Origin: Bacteroidota bacterium
GTDB lineage: Bacteria; Bacteroidota; Bacteroidia; Bacteroidales; Prolixibacteraceae
Assembly: GCA_030691295.1 (NCBI GenBank)
Contig: JAUYEQ010000394.1
Location: 1 to 14,127, forward strand
Direction of reading: 5' to 3'
DNA length: 14,127 nt
Each line of letters starts with the position of its first letter. Position 1 is the stretch's first letter. The notes beneath the pieces are model-generated. The model worked only from the letters and a program-made list of their open reading frames with translations, was not told where the DNA came from and searched no databases. The position numbers and the translations under genes are program-made. This document shows, piece by piece, positions 1-6,753 of this stretch.

Positions 1-515
1 AACAACGGAAATACGAACAAATGCCGCAGGGCGTATATACAGGTTTTATTGCAGAATCGGGTGTCTGTCCTCAAAAGGGAATTATTGCCTTATTGGGTTA
101 TCCGGCAAAAAAACCGAAGGAAAGAAATCAAATCTATCAGATCCACGATTTGATTTATATAAATATGAGTGGCGAATTGGTTCTGCTAAATCAAAAAGAA
201 GTGTTGGATGCCCTTACCGTTCACAAAGATAAACCTCGCTATGTAACCGATGGAGTTGATAAAGGTGAAGAAACTGATATAACTGAATTGGTAAATGCTT
301 TTAAACAGTGGTTGGAAAAACAATCTTCAGCGGAAGAAATACAGGAAGATGGATCAACTAAAAAAGTAATGGGGAAGGAAACCAAAGATATTCTCGCAAA
401 ATTGAAGCATGGTAGTAAAGATGCTGTTCAACGTATGAAACAGAATTTAAAAGTAAACGATAAATTTCAATCCGACAATTTCGACTTAATCACTTGGTTC
501 TTAGTAAATAATTAA
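1..515 (+). CDS. C-terminal fragment of a large protein upstream of the methyltransferase, probably helicase-related (partial)
   Basis: The reading frame is open from the first bases of the window (codons before the first visible ATG at 21 read QRKYEQ), so this is the 3' end of a longer gene and the ATG at 21 is probably internal. About 170 residues are visible. They include a hydrophobic, Gly-rich stretch (GIIALLGYPAKKP) and a Lys-rich C-terminal helical part ending in DNFDLITWF. No helicase motif lies in the visible part. The helicase-like assignment rests on resemblance, from memory, to C-terminal ends of helicase-related proteins encoded just upstream of Eco57I-type methylases in Bacteroidota, and on the position only 3 nt before the methyltransferase start. 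It is very likely co-transcribed, and perhaps translationally linked, with that gene. It could equally be another restriction or anti-phage accessory subunit. Confidence 0.5.
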   Translation, partial: QRKYEQMPQGVYTGFIAESGVCPQKGIIALLGYPAKKPKERNQIYQIHDLIYINMSGELVLLNQKEVLDALTVHKDKPRYVTDGVDKGEETDITELVNAFKQWLEKQSSAEEIQEDGSTKKVMGKETKDILAKLKHGSKDAVQRMKQNLKVNDKFQSDNFDLITWFLVNN

Positions 516-518
516 AAT

Positions 519-3500
519 ATGAACTTATCCGCCTTCAATCAATCTGACTTTCTAAGCGCACTAAAATCATTTTTCAAAGATTTAAAAGTCCCGGTAAATT
601 ACCTTGCAGACGAACCTGATTCTGCAAAAAATATCCTGTCTTCAACATACCGCGATAATGAAGCCTTTCAACTCATGGATGATGTTTACATTCTGGGTAT
701 GATTGACGATGCCGCTTTTGCCGGAAACAAAAGTCCTGACGTATCAAACATCCATTCTGATTACGATGGTATCCTGATTTTTGGAGTAACCCTCAAAAAG
801 CGGAGTAATGGATTATTGCCTACACGTGGACAGTTAGCCGAAATGTCACGGGCGTTCAACCGGGAATTTCATTATACTCCGGTAGTTGTAATTTTTAAAT
901 ACGACGGCCAAATTGCATTTGCCAATACCGAACGACTAAAATATAAACAAGGTTGGCGTGAAGGTGAAAAGTCTGGTAAAGTTTCTGTTTTACGTGATGT
1001 AAATATTCAGTCTCCCCACCGTGGACATCTCGAAATATTGAAAGAATTGGAGATCCCAACATCAGGAAAAAATACTGTTGACTCATTTTCGACTTTATAC
1101 AAGTATTGGCAAGAGGTATTTAGTGTTTCTATCCTGAATAAGAAGTTTTACAACGAATTACAAAACTGGTATTTTTGGGCGATTAAAGAGGTGACTTTCC
1201 CAAATACGCCCAACCGTTTTGACTTTGAAACCAACGAAAAATTCGATGAAGCTATTAAGGAACACAAGGGAAAGAATGTGATTCGATTGCTCACCCGAAT
1301 CCTGTTTATCTGGTTTATCAAAGAGAAAAAATTAATTCCGGAGCAGCTTTTTGATGAAAAGTTCATTGCCAATAAACTGATCAAAGATTTTACACCACAA
1401 AAACCACAGGGCATTTTTGCTACCGGAAAACAAAATAGCCCGTATTACCGTGCCATTTTACAGAACCTATTTTTTGCAACCTTGAATCAGGAAATGGGGA
1501 AGCGTGCTTTTCGTGGCGATGGGCAACATCAAAATGTAACCAACCTGATGCGTTACAAATCGTATTTTAAGGCTCCTGATTATTTTATACAACTCATGGA
1601 AGAGGTTGTGCCGTTTATGAATGGCGGTCTCTTTGAATGTTTAGACAAACCACACCCCACAATAAAAGGAAAACAGGGTGGCGACATCATTATTTATAAC
1701 GATGGGTTCTCAGATCGTGACGATAACCTGTTGGTTGTGCCTGATTACCTGTTTTTTGATGTAGAAGAAGATGTTGATTTAAGCGATGACTTTGGCAATA
1801 AGGTATATAAAAATGCAAAGACCAGAGGATTACTCGAAATTTTACAATCGTATAAATTTACTATTACTGAGAACACCCCAATTGAAGAAGACGTTGCCCT
1901 CGACCCTGAGTTGCTTGGTAAAGTGTTCGAAAACCTGTTGGCAAGTTACAATCCGGAAACAAAAACAACGGCACGAAAACAAACAGGCTCATTCTATACT
2001 CCACGTGAGATTGTGAATTACATGGTGGATGAAAGTCTTGTTGCTTACCTGAAAAGTACCGTAAGCTTCCAGCTTACGGCTGTTCCCGAAGCTTCCAGTG
2101 TATCCGAAGCTTCCAGCTTCGGGATTGACCAAAGCAAGGATGCTTTGGGTACGGTGGGTACTTTCTTTGATCCTGATTCGGAGATTGATATCCACAATGG
2201 CAACCTTCCTCACTGGCATCAAAAAGATGTCTGGTATTTTGTAACCTTCCGTCTTTCCGATTCAATTCCTTTGGATAAAGTTGAAGAATTGAAAAAAGAT
2301 CGTGAAATATGGAAGCTCAAACATAAAGGAAAAACCAAAAATGAATTCACCAAGGACGACTGGAAAGAATACCATCGCTTGTTTTCAGAACGTGTTGAAG
2401 GATGGATGAATGCCAGTTACGGAGCTTGTGTTTTAAGAGATGCTGAAAACGCGAAAATTGTTGCAAATGCCATTAAATACTTTCAAGGTTCAAGGTATGA
2501 GCTTGATGAATGGGTGGTTATGCCAAACCATGTACATATTCTGGTAAAACCATTAAATGAACATACTTTACCACAAATTTGCCATTCGTGGAAGTCGTTT
2601 ACTGCAAATGAAATAAACAAACGAACCGGAAACAATGGGCAATTATGGATGCACGAATCTTATGACCATATAGTTAGAAATGGGCAGGCTTTAGCTGCAA
2701 TTCGAAATTACATCAGACAAAATCCGGCGAAAGCAGGCATCGTATCCGAAGCTTCCAGCTTCGGGATCTCTGTTTCAACTGCTTCCAGCTTCGGGATTAT
2801 TCAAAGCAAGGATGCTTTGGGTACTGCTACTGTTGACCAAAGCAAGGATGCTTTGGATACAATGCTGCACCAACTACTTTCTTACGATACGATAAACCCG
2901 TTTCAGGACAATCCTGCGATACAAAAACAGCTAATCAAAGCATTAGACCAATGCACCATTCTTGATCCCGCTTGTGGTTCAGGAGCATTTCCGATGGGGA
3001 TATTACAAAAAATGGTACATGTGCTACACAAAATTGACCCGAAAAATACCGAATGGGAACAACGGCAAATCGACAGGGTAAACAAAGCAATTGAAAGCCT
3101 TGAAGAGATTGATGATGTTCGTTTTAGAGAGCAAAGTATAAAAGAACTGAAAACACAAATAAAAGATATTGAAGATTCTTTCGAAAACAACGAACTGGAT
3201 TATGGTCGTAAATTGTACTTAATCGAAAACTGTATTTATGGCGTTGACATTCAATCCATCGCAACGCAGATTTCGAAACTCCGGTTTTTTATTTCGTTAA
3301 TTGTTGACCAAAAAATTGACAAGACCAAAGAAAATTTTGGAATACGGCCTTTACCCAACCTCGAAACCAAATTTGTTGCTGCAAATACACTCATTGGTAT
3401 TAATAAACCCAAAGTTGGCGATTTTACAGGGAGTCTTTACGATAATCAGGAGATTAAAAAACTGGAAGCCGAATTAAAAAAGGTACGCCACAAATTGTTT

Positions 3501-4880
3501 AGTGCTAAGGTTCCAGCAACAAAACGTAAACTACGTGAACAAGATAAGGAATTACGAAATCGGATTGCTGATCTTTTAATAAACGATGGCTGGGAAAACC
3601 AAACTGCCCGACAATTGGCAAGTTGGGATCCTTATGACCAAAACGAATCATCACCATTTTTTGACCTCGAATGGATGTTTGATATCAAAGAAGGTTTTGA
3701 TGTGGTGATTGGGAATCCTCCTTATGGAGCAAAGTTTACAGATGAAGAAAAAACGTTGTTTAAAAAGATCTTTAAACATCAAGATTATCAACCTGAAAGT
3801 TTCCTGTTTTTTACTGAAAAAAGTTTTGAATTGTTAAAGTATGGTGCTGTTCTTTCTTTCATAATTCCAAATACATGGCTCACAAATTTAAAGCTAATCA
3901 AAATACGAAAATTCTTAACAGCAGATAATGCAATCCTTAATATATCGCACTATCACAAGTCTGTTTTTGATGCAGTAGTCGATACAGAAGTAGTAATTTT
4001 CAGAAAGGGTTATGTTGCACAAAATCAAGTAAATGTATTTATTCACGAAACAACAGATTCTATACTGAAAATTGCACATAATCAAGATAAATGGAAAGAA
4101 CATAATGGTGAAGTAATTAACATCTTTAGTAACAAGAAAATTGAGAAAGTAATTGATTCAATTAAGAATAATACATATAAAATCAGCGAATTCTGCAATG
4201 TTGTGGTAGGTATGAAACCCTATCAAGTTGGTAAGGGTAAACCAAAACAAGACAGACATTGTGTAGAAAATAGAATATTCGATTCAGAACTAAAAGTAGA
4301 TGATTCGTATAGAAGGCTTCTTAGAGGTAGAGATATTGAAAAGTATAAAATAAACTGGGATGGTAAACGCTGGATAAAATTTGGTGATTGGTTAGCTGAA
4401 CCAAGATATTCAGCAAATTTTGAGGCGATTGAGAAAATTGTACTTAGACAAACTGGTGATTCATTAATAGCTTCCCTTGATACAACACAGTTTATTTGCA
4501 TGAACAATCTACATGTTTTAACAAACAAATCTGATAGTTTATCGCTGAGTTATATATTAGCCCTATTGAATTCTTCGCTACTTAATTTTTACTTTCAATA
4601 TCTTAATCCGGAAATCGGAGAAGCATTAGCAGAAGTAAAAAAGGAAACGGTAGAAAAATTACTGATCAAAGAAACTTCTAATCAAAAACCATTTATAAAC
4701 CTTGTCAATCAAATTCTATCAACAAAAAAAGGCAACCCAAAAGCAAATACCATAAAACTTGAGCGACAGCTTGACGAAATGGTTTTTAAATTATATGAGT
4801 TGACCTACGAAGAAGTAAAGGTAGTGGCCCCTGATTTTTGGTTGAGTGAAGCAGAGTATGAGGCGGTAGAAATTGAATAG
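519..4880 (+). CDS. Eco57I-type (type IIG-like) N6-adenine DNA methyltransferase with a transposase embedded in frame
   Basis: This 1453-residue ORF is a restriction-modification-type adenine methyltransferase that should transfer a methyl group from SAM to adenine in DNA. Residues 1-~490 are an N-terminal region with the family-typical FMNGGLFECLD segment. About 488-502 is the GSFYTPREIVNYM segment. The SAM-binding motif I DPACGSG is at 816-822 and the catalytic NPPY at 1066-1069. The C-terminal ~300 residues look like a TaqI-like target-recognition domain. No clear PD-(D/E)xK nuclease site is visible: the candidate strand near residue 88 (DYDGILIFGVTLKK) lacks the expected acidic-x-Lys. Residues ~513-781 are not methyltransferase but an inserted RAYT transposase with REP hairpins; without them the protein would be ~1185 residues, a normal size for such enzymes. 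The start at 519 lies 3 nt after the previous stop. Whether the chimeric protein folds and methylates cannot be told from sequence. Confidence 0.88.
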   Translation: MNLSAFNQSDFLSALKSFFKDLKVPVNYLADEPDSAKNILSSTYRDNEAFQLMDDVYILGMIDDAAFAGNKSPDVSNIHSDYDGILIFGVTLKKRSNGLLPTRGQLAEMSRAFNREFHYTPVVVIFKYDGQIAFANTERLKYKQGWREGEKSGKVSVLRDVNIQSPHRGHLEILKELEIPTSGKNTVDSFSTLYKYWQEVFSVSILNKKFYNELQNWYFWAIKEVTFPNTPNRFDFETNEKFDEAIKEHKGKNVIRLLTRILFIWFIKEKKLIPEQLFDEKFIANKLIKDFTPQKPQGIFATGKQNSPYYRAILQNLFFATLNQEMGKRAFRGDGQHQNVTNLMRYKSYFKAPDYFIQLMEEVVPFMNGGLFECLDKPHPTIKGKQGGDIIIYNDGFSDRDDNLLVVPDYLFFDVEEDVDLSDDFGNKVYKNAKTRGLLEILQSYKFTITENTPIEEDVALDPELLGKVFENLLASYNPETKTTARKQTGSFYTPREIVNYMVDESLVAYLKSTVSFQLTAVPEASSVSEASSFGIDQSKDALGTVGTFFDPDSEIDIHNGNLPHWHQKDVWYFVTFRLSDSIPLDKVEELKKDREIWKLKHKGKTKNEFTKDDWKEYHRLFSERVEGWMNASYGACVLRDAENAKIVANAIKYFQGSRYELDEWVVMPNHVHILVKPLNEHTLPQICHSWKSFTANEINKRTGNNGQLWMHESYDHIVRNGQALAAIRNYIRQNPAKAGIVSEASSFGISVSTASSFGIIQSKDALGTATVDQSKDALDTMLHQLLSYDTINPFQDNPAIQKQLIKALDQCTILDPACGSGAFPMGILQKMVHVLHKIDPKNTEWEQRQIDRVNKAIESLEEIDDVRFREQSIKELKTQIKDIEDSFENNELDYGRKLYLIENCIYGVDIQSIATQISKLRFFISLIVDQKIDKTKENFGIRPLPNLETKFVAANTLIGINKPKVGDFTGSLYDNQEIKKLEAELKKVRHKLFSAKVPATKRKLREQDKELRNRIADLLINDGWENQTARQLASWDPYDQNESSPFFDLEWMFDIKEGFDVVIGNPPYGAKFTDEEKTLFKKIFKHQDYQPESFLFFTEKSFELLKYGAVLSFIIPNTWLTNLKLIKIRKFLTADNAILNISHYHKSVFDAVVDTEVVIFRKGYVAQNQVNVFIHETTDSILKIAHNQDKWKEHNGEVINIFSNKKIEKVIDSIKNNTYKISEFCNVVVGMKPYQVGKGKPKQDRHCVENRIFDSELKVDDSYRRLLRGRDIEKYKINWDGKRWIKFGDWLAEPRYSANFEAIEKIVLRQTGDSLIASLDTTQFICMNNLHVLTNKSDSLSLSYILALLNSSLLNFYFQYLNPEIGEALAEVKKETVEKLLIKETSNQKPFINLVNQILSTKKGNPKANTIKLERQLDEMVFKLYELTYEEVKVVAPDFWLSEAEYEAVEIE
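2056..2152 (+). repeat. Left REP cluster (two complete and one truncated + hairpin, one - hairpin)
   Basis: Unit 1 has foot GTAC at 2056-2059, arms 2060-2067 and 2071-2078 (CGTAAGCT / AGCTTACG), and loop TCC. A truncated unit at 2086-2098 keeps only the left arm and loop. Unit 2 has foot GTAT at 2100-2103, arms 2104-2111 and 2115-2122 (CCGAAGCT / AGCTTCGG), and loop TCC. Unit 3 is in the opposite orientation, with arms 2129-2136 and 2141-2148 (CCAAAGCA / TGCTTTGG), loop AGGA, and GTAC foot at 2149-2152. Unit 3 read on the minus strand has the same layout: GTAC, arm, TCCT loop, arm. In the host frame the units read as SEASSFGI and QSKDALGT. Confidence 0.87.
2154..2742 (+). other. RAYT domain (REP-associated tyrosine transposase, TnpA_REP / Y1 HUH family) within the methyltransferase ORF
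   Basis: RAYTs are single-domain Y1 nucleases related to the IS200/IS605 transposases; they nick and rejoin single-stranded REP hairpins. All family marks are present. The N-terminal LPHWHQ and YFVTFRL segments lie near host residues 560-575. The HxH metal site is in VMPNHVHILV, with His671 and His673. The KSFTANEIN segment and a LWMHESYDHIVR segment follow. The C-terminal NYIRQNPAKAG holds the presumed catalytic Tyr731. Length (~190 residues) is normal. The position where relatives often have an initiator Met before FDPDxE is here FFDPDSE, with no ATG. The nearest in-frame alternative start is a GTG at 2154, which lies right behind a REP hairpin. The transposase may therefore be made only as part of the long fusion, or from that GTG. 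The catalytic residues look intact, so activity is possible. Confidence 0.9.
2742..2860 (+). repeat. Right REP cluster (one complete and one degraded + hairpin, two - hairpins)
   Basis: The first + unit has GTAT at 2742-2745 and arms 2746-2753 and 2757-2764 around TCC, identical to left unit 2. A second + copy at 2781-2795 keeps only GCT, the loop and the right arm; its left arm has decayed to CAACT. The first - unit has arms 2802-2808 and 2813-2819 (outer pair weakened by a C-to-T change), with GTAC at 2821-2824. The second - unit has arms 2837-2844 and 2849-2856, with ATAC at 2857-2860, which is GTAT on the minus strand. The order is + units then - units, the same as in the left cluster. 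Confidence 0.87.
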
Positions 4881-4962
4881 GGTTTCGACGGGCAAATAGG
4901 AAATTGATTAGGAAGCGTCTCTGGATATTCAGGGAGGCTTTGAAGATGAAAAACAAGAAACT

Positions 4963-5970
4963 ATGGATAAAGATTTAACAAATTCAGGAATTGAGCGGCA
5001 AAATATACTGAATAACAAATATGCCCTCAAACGCATTCAGGAATATATTGGGTTTGAAGGAATGTTATTTGAAGGAGAATACCGTTTTACAAAAAAAATG
5101 ATAGCCGATTTTTTTCAAGTCGATACATCAACTATCGAAAGGTATTTAAGCTCCCACGAATCTGAAATAAAACACAACGGATATATTTTAAGTAAGGGTA
5201 AACAACTGAAAGAATTCAAGTTGCAATTTGGTCACCTCATTGATAAGGCGACCAAAACAACTTCATTGGGTTTGTTTAATTTTCGTTCGTTCCTTAATCT
5301 TGCCATGTTGCTCAAAGAAAGTGAAAATGCTCAATTGCTTCGGAGCAAGATGCTTGATATTGTGCTTGATACGATAAATCAGCGAACCGGAGGCGGAACC
5401 AAATTCATCAATCGTCGGGATGCAAACTATTTACCTGCTGCAATGAAGGAGAGTAAATACCGGAAAGATTTCACCTCTGCATTAAGTCGCTATGTGAACA
5501 TGGATAACTACAAATATTCCCTCTTTACTGATCGGATTTATCAGAGTATTTTTAAAGAGAATGCCAAAGAATACAAGCAAATTTTAAAATTAGCTGAAGA
5601 TGACAACGCCCGAGATACAATGTATGCTGAGGTTTTAAACAGTATTGCCTCATTCGAAACCGGTCTGGCTTACGAGATCGGGAAGCGTAGCAAAGAACTT
5701 GGTCGAAAGCTCGAAAAAGAGGAAGTTGATCAACTATTTATTGATTTCGCAAAACACCCGCAACAACATCCATATATTGAAGATGCTCGGTTTAAGATGG
5801 CATCACGCGATCTGCATTTTCGCGATGCACTGCATTTAAAACTTGAAGAGTATATTCAATCCGTTTCTCCTTCTGACTTTGAACGTTTCCTTGGAGAACA
5901 AGGAGTAAGTTTTGAAAAACAACTTGATGATGTTGCCGAAGTGATGAAACGTCTAAAAGAAAGCGAATAA
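4963..5970 (+). CDS. DNA-binding protein, RhuM-like, probable partner of the Doc toxin
   Basis: This is a 335-residue soluble protein. Residues ~40-63 (RFTKKMIADFFQVDTSTIERYL) read as a helix-turn-helix, with a short basic stretch after it. The middle part contains RSFLNLAMLL and LRSKMLDIVLD, a layout that recalls RhuM/Bro-type proteins. The C-terminal ~130 residues are strongly helical and charged. I place it near the RhuM-like DNA-binding proteins often encoded beside Fic/Doc proteins; the exact family is uncertain. The stop codon overlaps the ATG of the Doc gene by one base (TAATG), a sign of translational coupling, so it is likely the antitoxin, the regulator, or both. The start at 4963 is the first ATG after an in-frame stop at 4941. 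It lies 82 bp after the methyltransferase in the same direction, so it may be read from the same transcript. Confidence 0.6.
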   Translation: MDKDLTNSGIERQNILNNKYALKRIQEYIGFEGMLFEGEYRFTKKMIADFFQVDTSTIERYLSSHESEIKHNGYILSKGKQLKEFKLQFGHLIDKATKTTSLGLFNFRSFLNLAMLLKESENAQLLRSKMLDIVLDTINQRTGGGTKFINRRDANYLPAAMKESKYRKDFTSALSRYVNMDNYKYSLFTDRIYQSIFKENAKEYKQILKLAEDDNARDTMYAEVLNSIASFETGLAYEIGKRSKELGRKLEKEEVDQLFIDFAKHPQQHPYIEDARFKMASRDLHFRDALHLKLEEYIQSVSPSDFERFLGEQGVSFEKQLDDVAEVMKRLKESE

Positions 5971-6431
5971 TGGATTGTATTTATTTCAAGGATATCAATG
6001 AAGTCATTGCCATTCATCAAAAAACAATTGAGGTAAGCGGCGGCGGTGCGGATGGAATAATCAATCTAAATTCATTGGATTGCGCTCTGGAACAAATCCA
6101 AAACGACATGTATTATCCTGAATTTGAAGATAAATTGACACACCTTTTTTGGGTAGCCAATAAAAGTCACGGTTTTCAGGATGGAAATAAAAGAATTGCA
6201 ATCACGATTTGTGGCATGTTCCTGTTTAAAAACGGTTTTATGGGTGTAGTAAAAGATTTCATGTTTAAAATGGAATCCATCAGTTATCATGTTGCTGCCG
6301 GAAATATCGAAAAAGAATTGCTCCACGAAGTAATCACTTCTATTCTTTATGAAGAAGATTATAGCGAACCGCTCAAATTGAAACTTATGGAAGCATTTTC
6401 AAAAAATCTAATAGACGATGAGGAATATTGA
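5970..6431 (+). CDS. doc: Death-on-curing (Doc) family toxin, Fic fold
   Basis: This 153-residue protein carries the signature loop HGFQDGNKR at residues 67-75. It matches the Doc form of the Fic motif (HxFxDxNKR) rather than the classical AMPylating form HxFxxGNGR: His67 is the catalytic base, Asp71 the metal ligand, and Asn73, Lys74 and Arg75 contact phosphate. The N-terminal part (EVIAIHQKTIEVSGG, then a Leu-rich helix) is also typical of Doc. Phage P1 Doc phosphorylates elongation factor Tu with ATP; the same target here is only an inference. The gene is coupled by a one-base overlap to the DNA-binding gene before it. Together they look like a toxin-antitoxin pair linked to the methyltransferase. 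Length is slightly above the usual 120-150 residues owing to an acidic C-terminal tail. Confidence 0.82.
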   Translation: MDCIYFKDINEVIAIHQKTIEVSGGGADGIINLNSLDCALEQIQNDMYYPEFEDKLTHLFWVANKSHGFQDGNKRIAITICGMFLFKNGFMGVVKDFMFKMESISYHVAAGNIEKELLHEVITSILYEEDYSEPLKLKLMEAFSKNLIDDEEY

Positions 6432-6485
6432 TTTGAATATCAGAGAATTATCCTGAACTAAATCCTTCACTCGCCGCCCCTTCGG

Positions 6486-6624
6486 TTTAATTTTCGTCAT
6501 GGTTTTTGTACCAAACCCACTGGCAACACATTGTTTGTTGCTTTTGAAGGTTCAATTATAATTGTAAAAGCAAAACCAAAGAGTTGCCCCAGCCCACAAA
6601 CAAAAACATACGCCAAAAATTAAA
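6486..6624. repeat. ~139-bp nested imperfect inverted repeat (cruciform or MITE-like element)
   Basis: Successive arms pair around a centre near 6556. TTTAATTTT (6486-6494) pairs with 6616-6624. GTTTTTGT (6502-6509) pairs with 6600-6607. CTGGCAAC (6520-6527) pairs with 6583-6592 with a two-base bulge. TTGCTTTT (6538-6545) pairs with 6566-6573. The palindrome CAATTATAATTG sits at 6553-6564. Symmetry stops abruptly outside the outer arms. It begins 54 bp after the Doc stop codon. It could be a non-autonomous mobile element, a structured RNA or terminator, or a recombination site. I see no coding potential in it. Confidence 0.7.
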
Positions 6625-6648
6625 TCACTAATCTATTGATACATATCG

Positions 6649-6716
6649 CGCTATTCTATAACAGGGAATCCCCCAGCTTGAATCCCGAAAAACGGCTGGA
6701 CTGTCATAGAATCACG
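6649..6716. repeat. ~68-bp imperfect hairpin
   Basis: The 16-base arm at 6649-6664 matches the reverse complement of 6701-6716 at 13 of 16 positions. An inner stem CCAGC (6673-6677) / GCTGG (6695-6699) continues the fold. A further small stem GCTAT/ATAGC follows near 6715-6729. With the larger inverted repeat before it, this fills most of the 322-bp stretch between the Doc gene and the next ORF; nothing else is recognisable there. Function is unknown. Confidence 0.5.
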
Positions 6717-6753
6717 CTATGTGCAATAGCCGCGCAAACCCCTCCCACACGGT

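Larger units (their letters stand above)
2056..2860 (+). mobile_element. REPtron-like element: RAYT transposase with flanking REP hairpins, inserted in frame in the methyltransferase gene
   Basis: The segment between the VAYLK codons of the methyltransferase and its LHQLLSYD codons has no place in the enzyme. It holds a full RAYT coding region (about 2154-2742) bordered on the left by two complete hairpins in + orientation, one truncated, and one complete in - orientation. On the right it is bordered by one complete and one degraded + hairpin and two - hairpins. Paired inverted REPs around a RAYT is the arrangement called a REPtron, with the REPs arranged as BIMEs. The boundaries are set by the outermost GTAC (2056-2059) and ATAC (2857-2860), so they are good to a few bases only. 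No target-site duplication is evident, in keeping with HUH-type chemistry. The insert keeps the host frame open. Confidence 0.85.

Noticed and set aside
2056..2860. The insert could be an intein in the methyltransferase
   Set aside because: No splicing motifs (no Cys/Ser start with block B, no His-Asn end), and the content is clearly RAYT plus REP hairpins.
2056..2860. The tandem SEASSFGI / QSKDALGT units could be a CRISPR array or a protein repeat domain
   Set aside because: There are no regular unique spacers, the units are perfect hairpins in two orientations with GTAY feet, and they flank a RAYT.
1..6431. A complete BREX or DISARM locus
   Set aside because: Only a PglX/Eco57I-like methyltransferase is recognisable; no PglZ, BrxL, BrxC, DrmA or DrmB gene is present in the window.
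6486..6624. Integron attC site
   Set aside because: Size and palindromy would fit, but no GTTRRRY / RYYYAAC core pair is found at the ends and no integrase is in the window.
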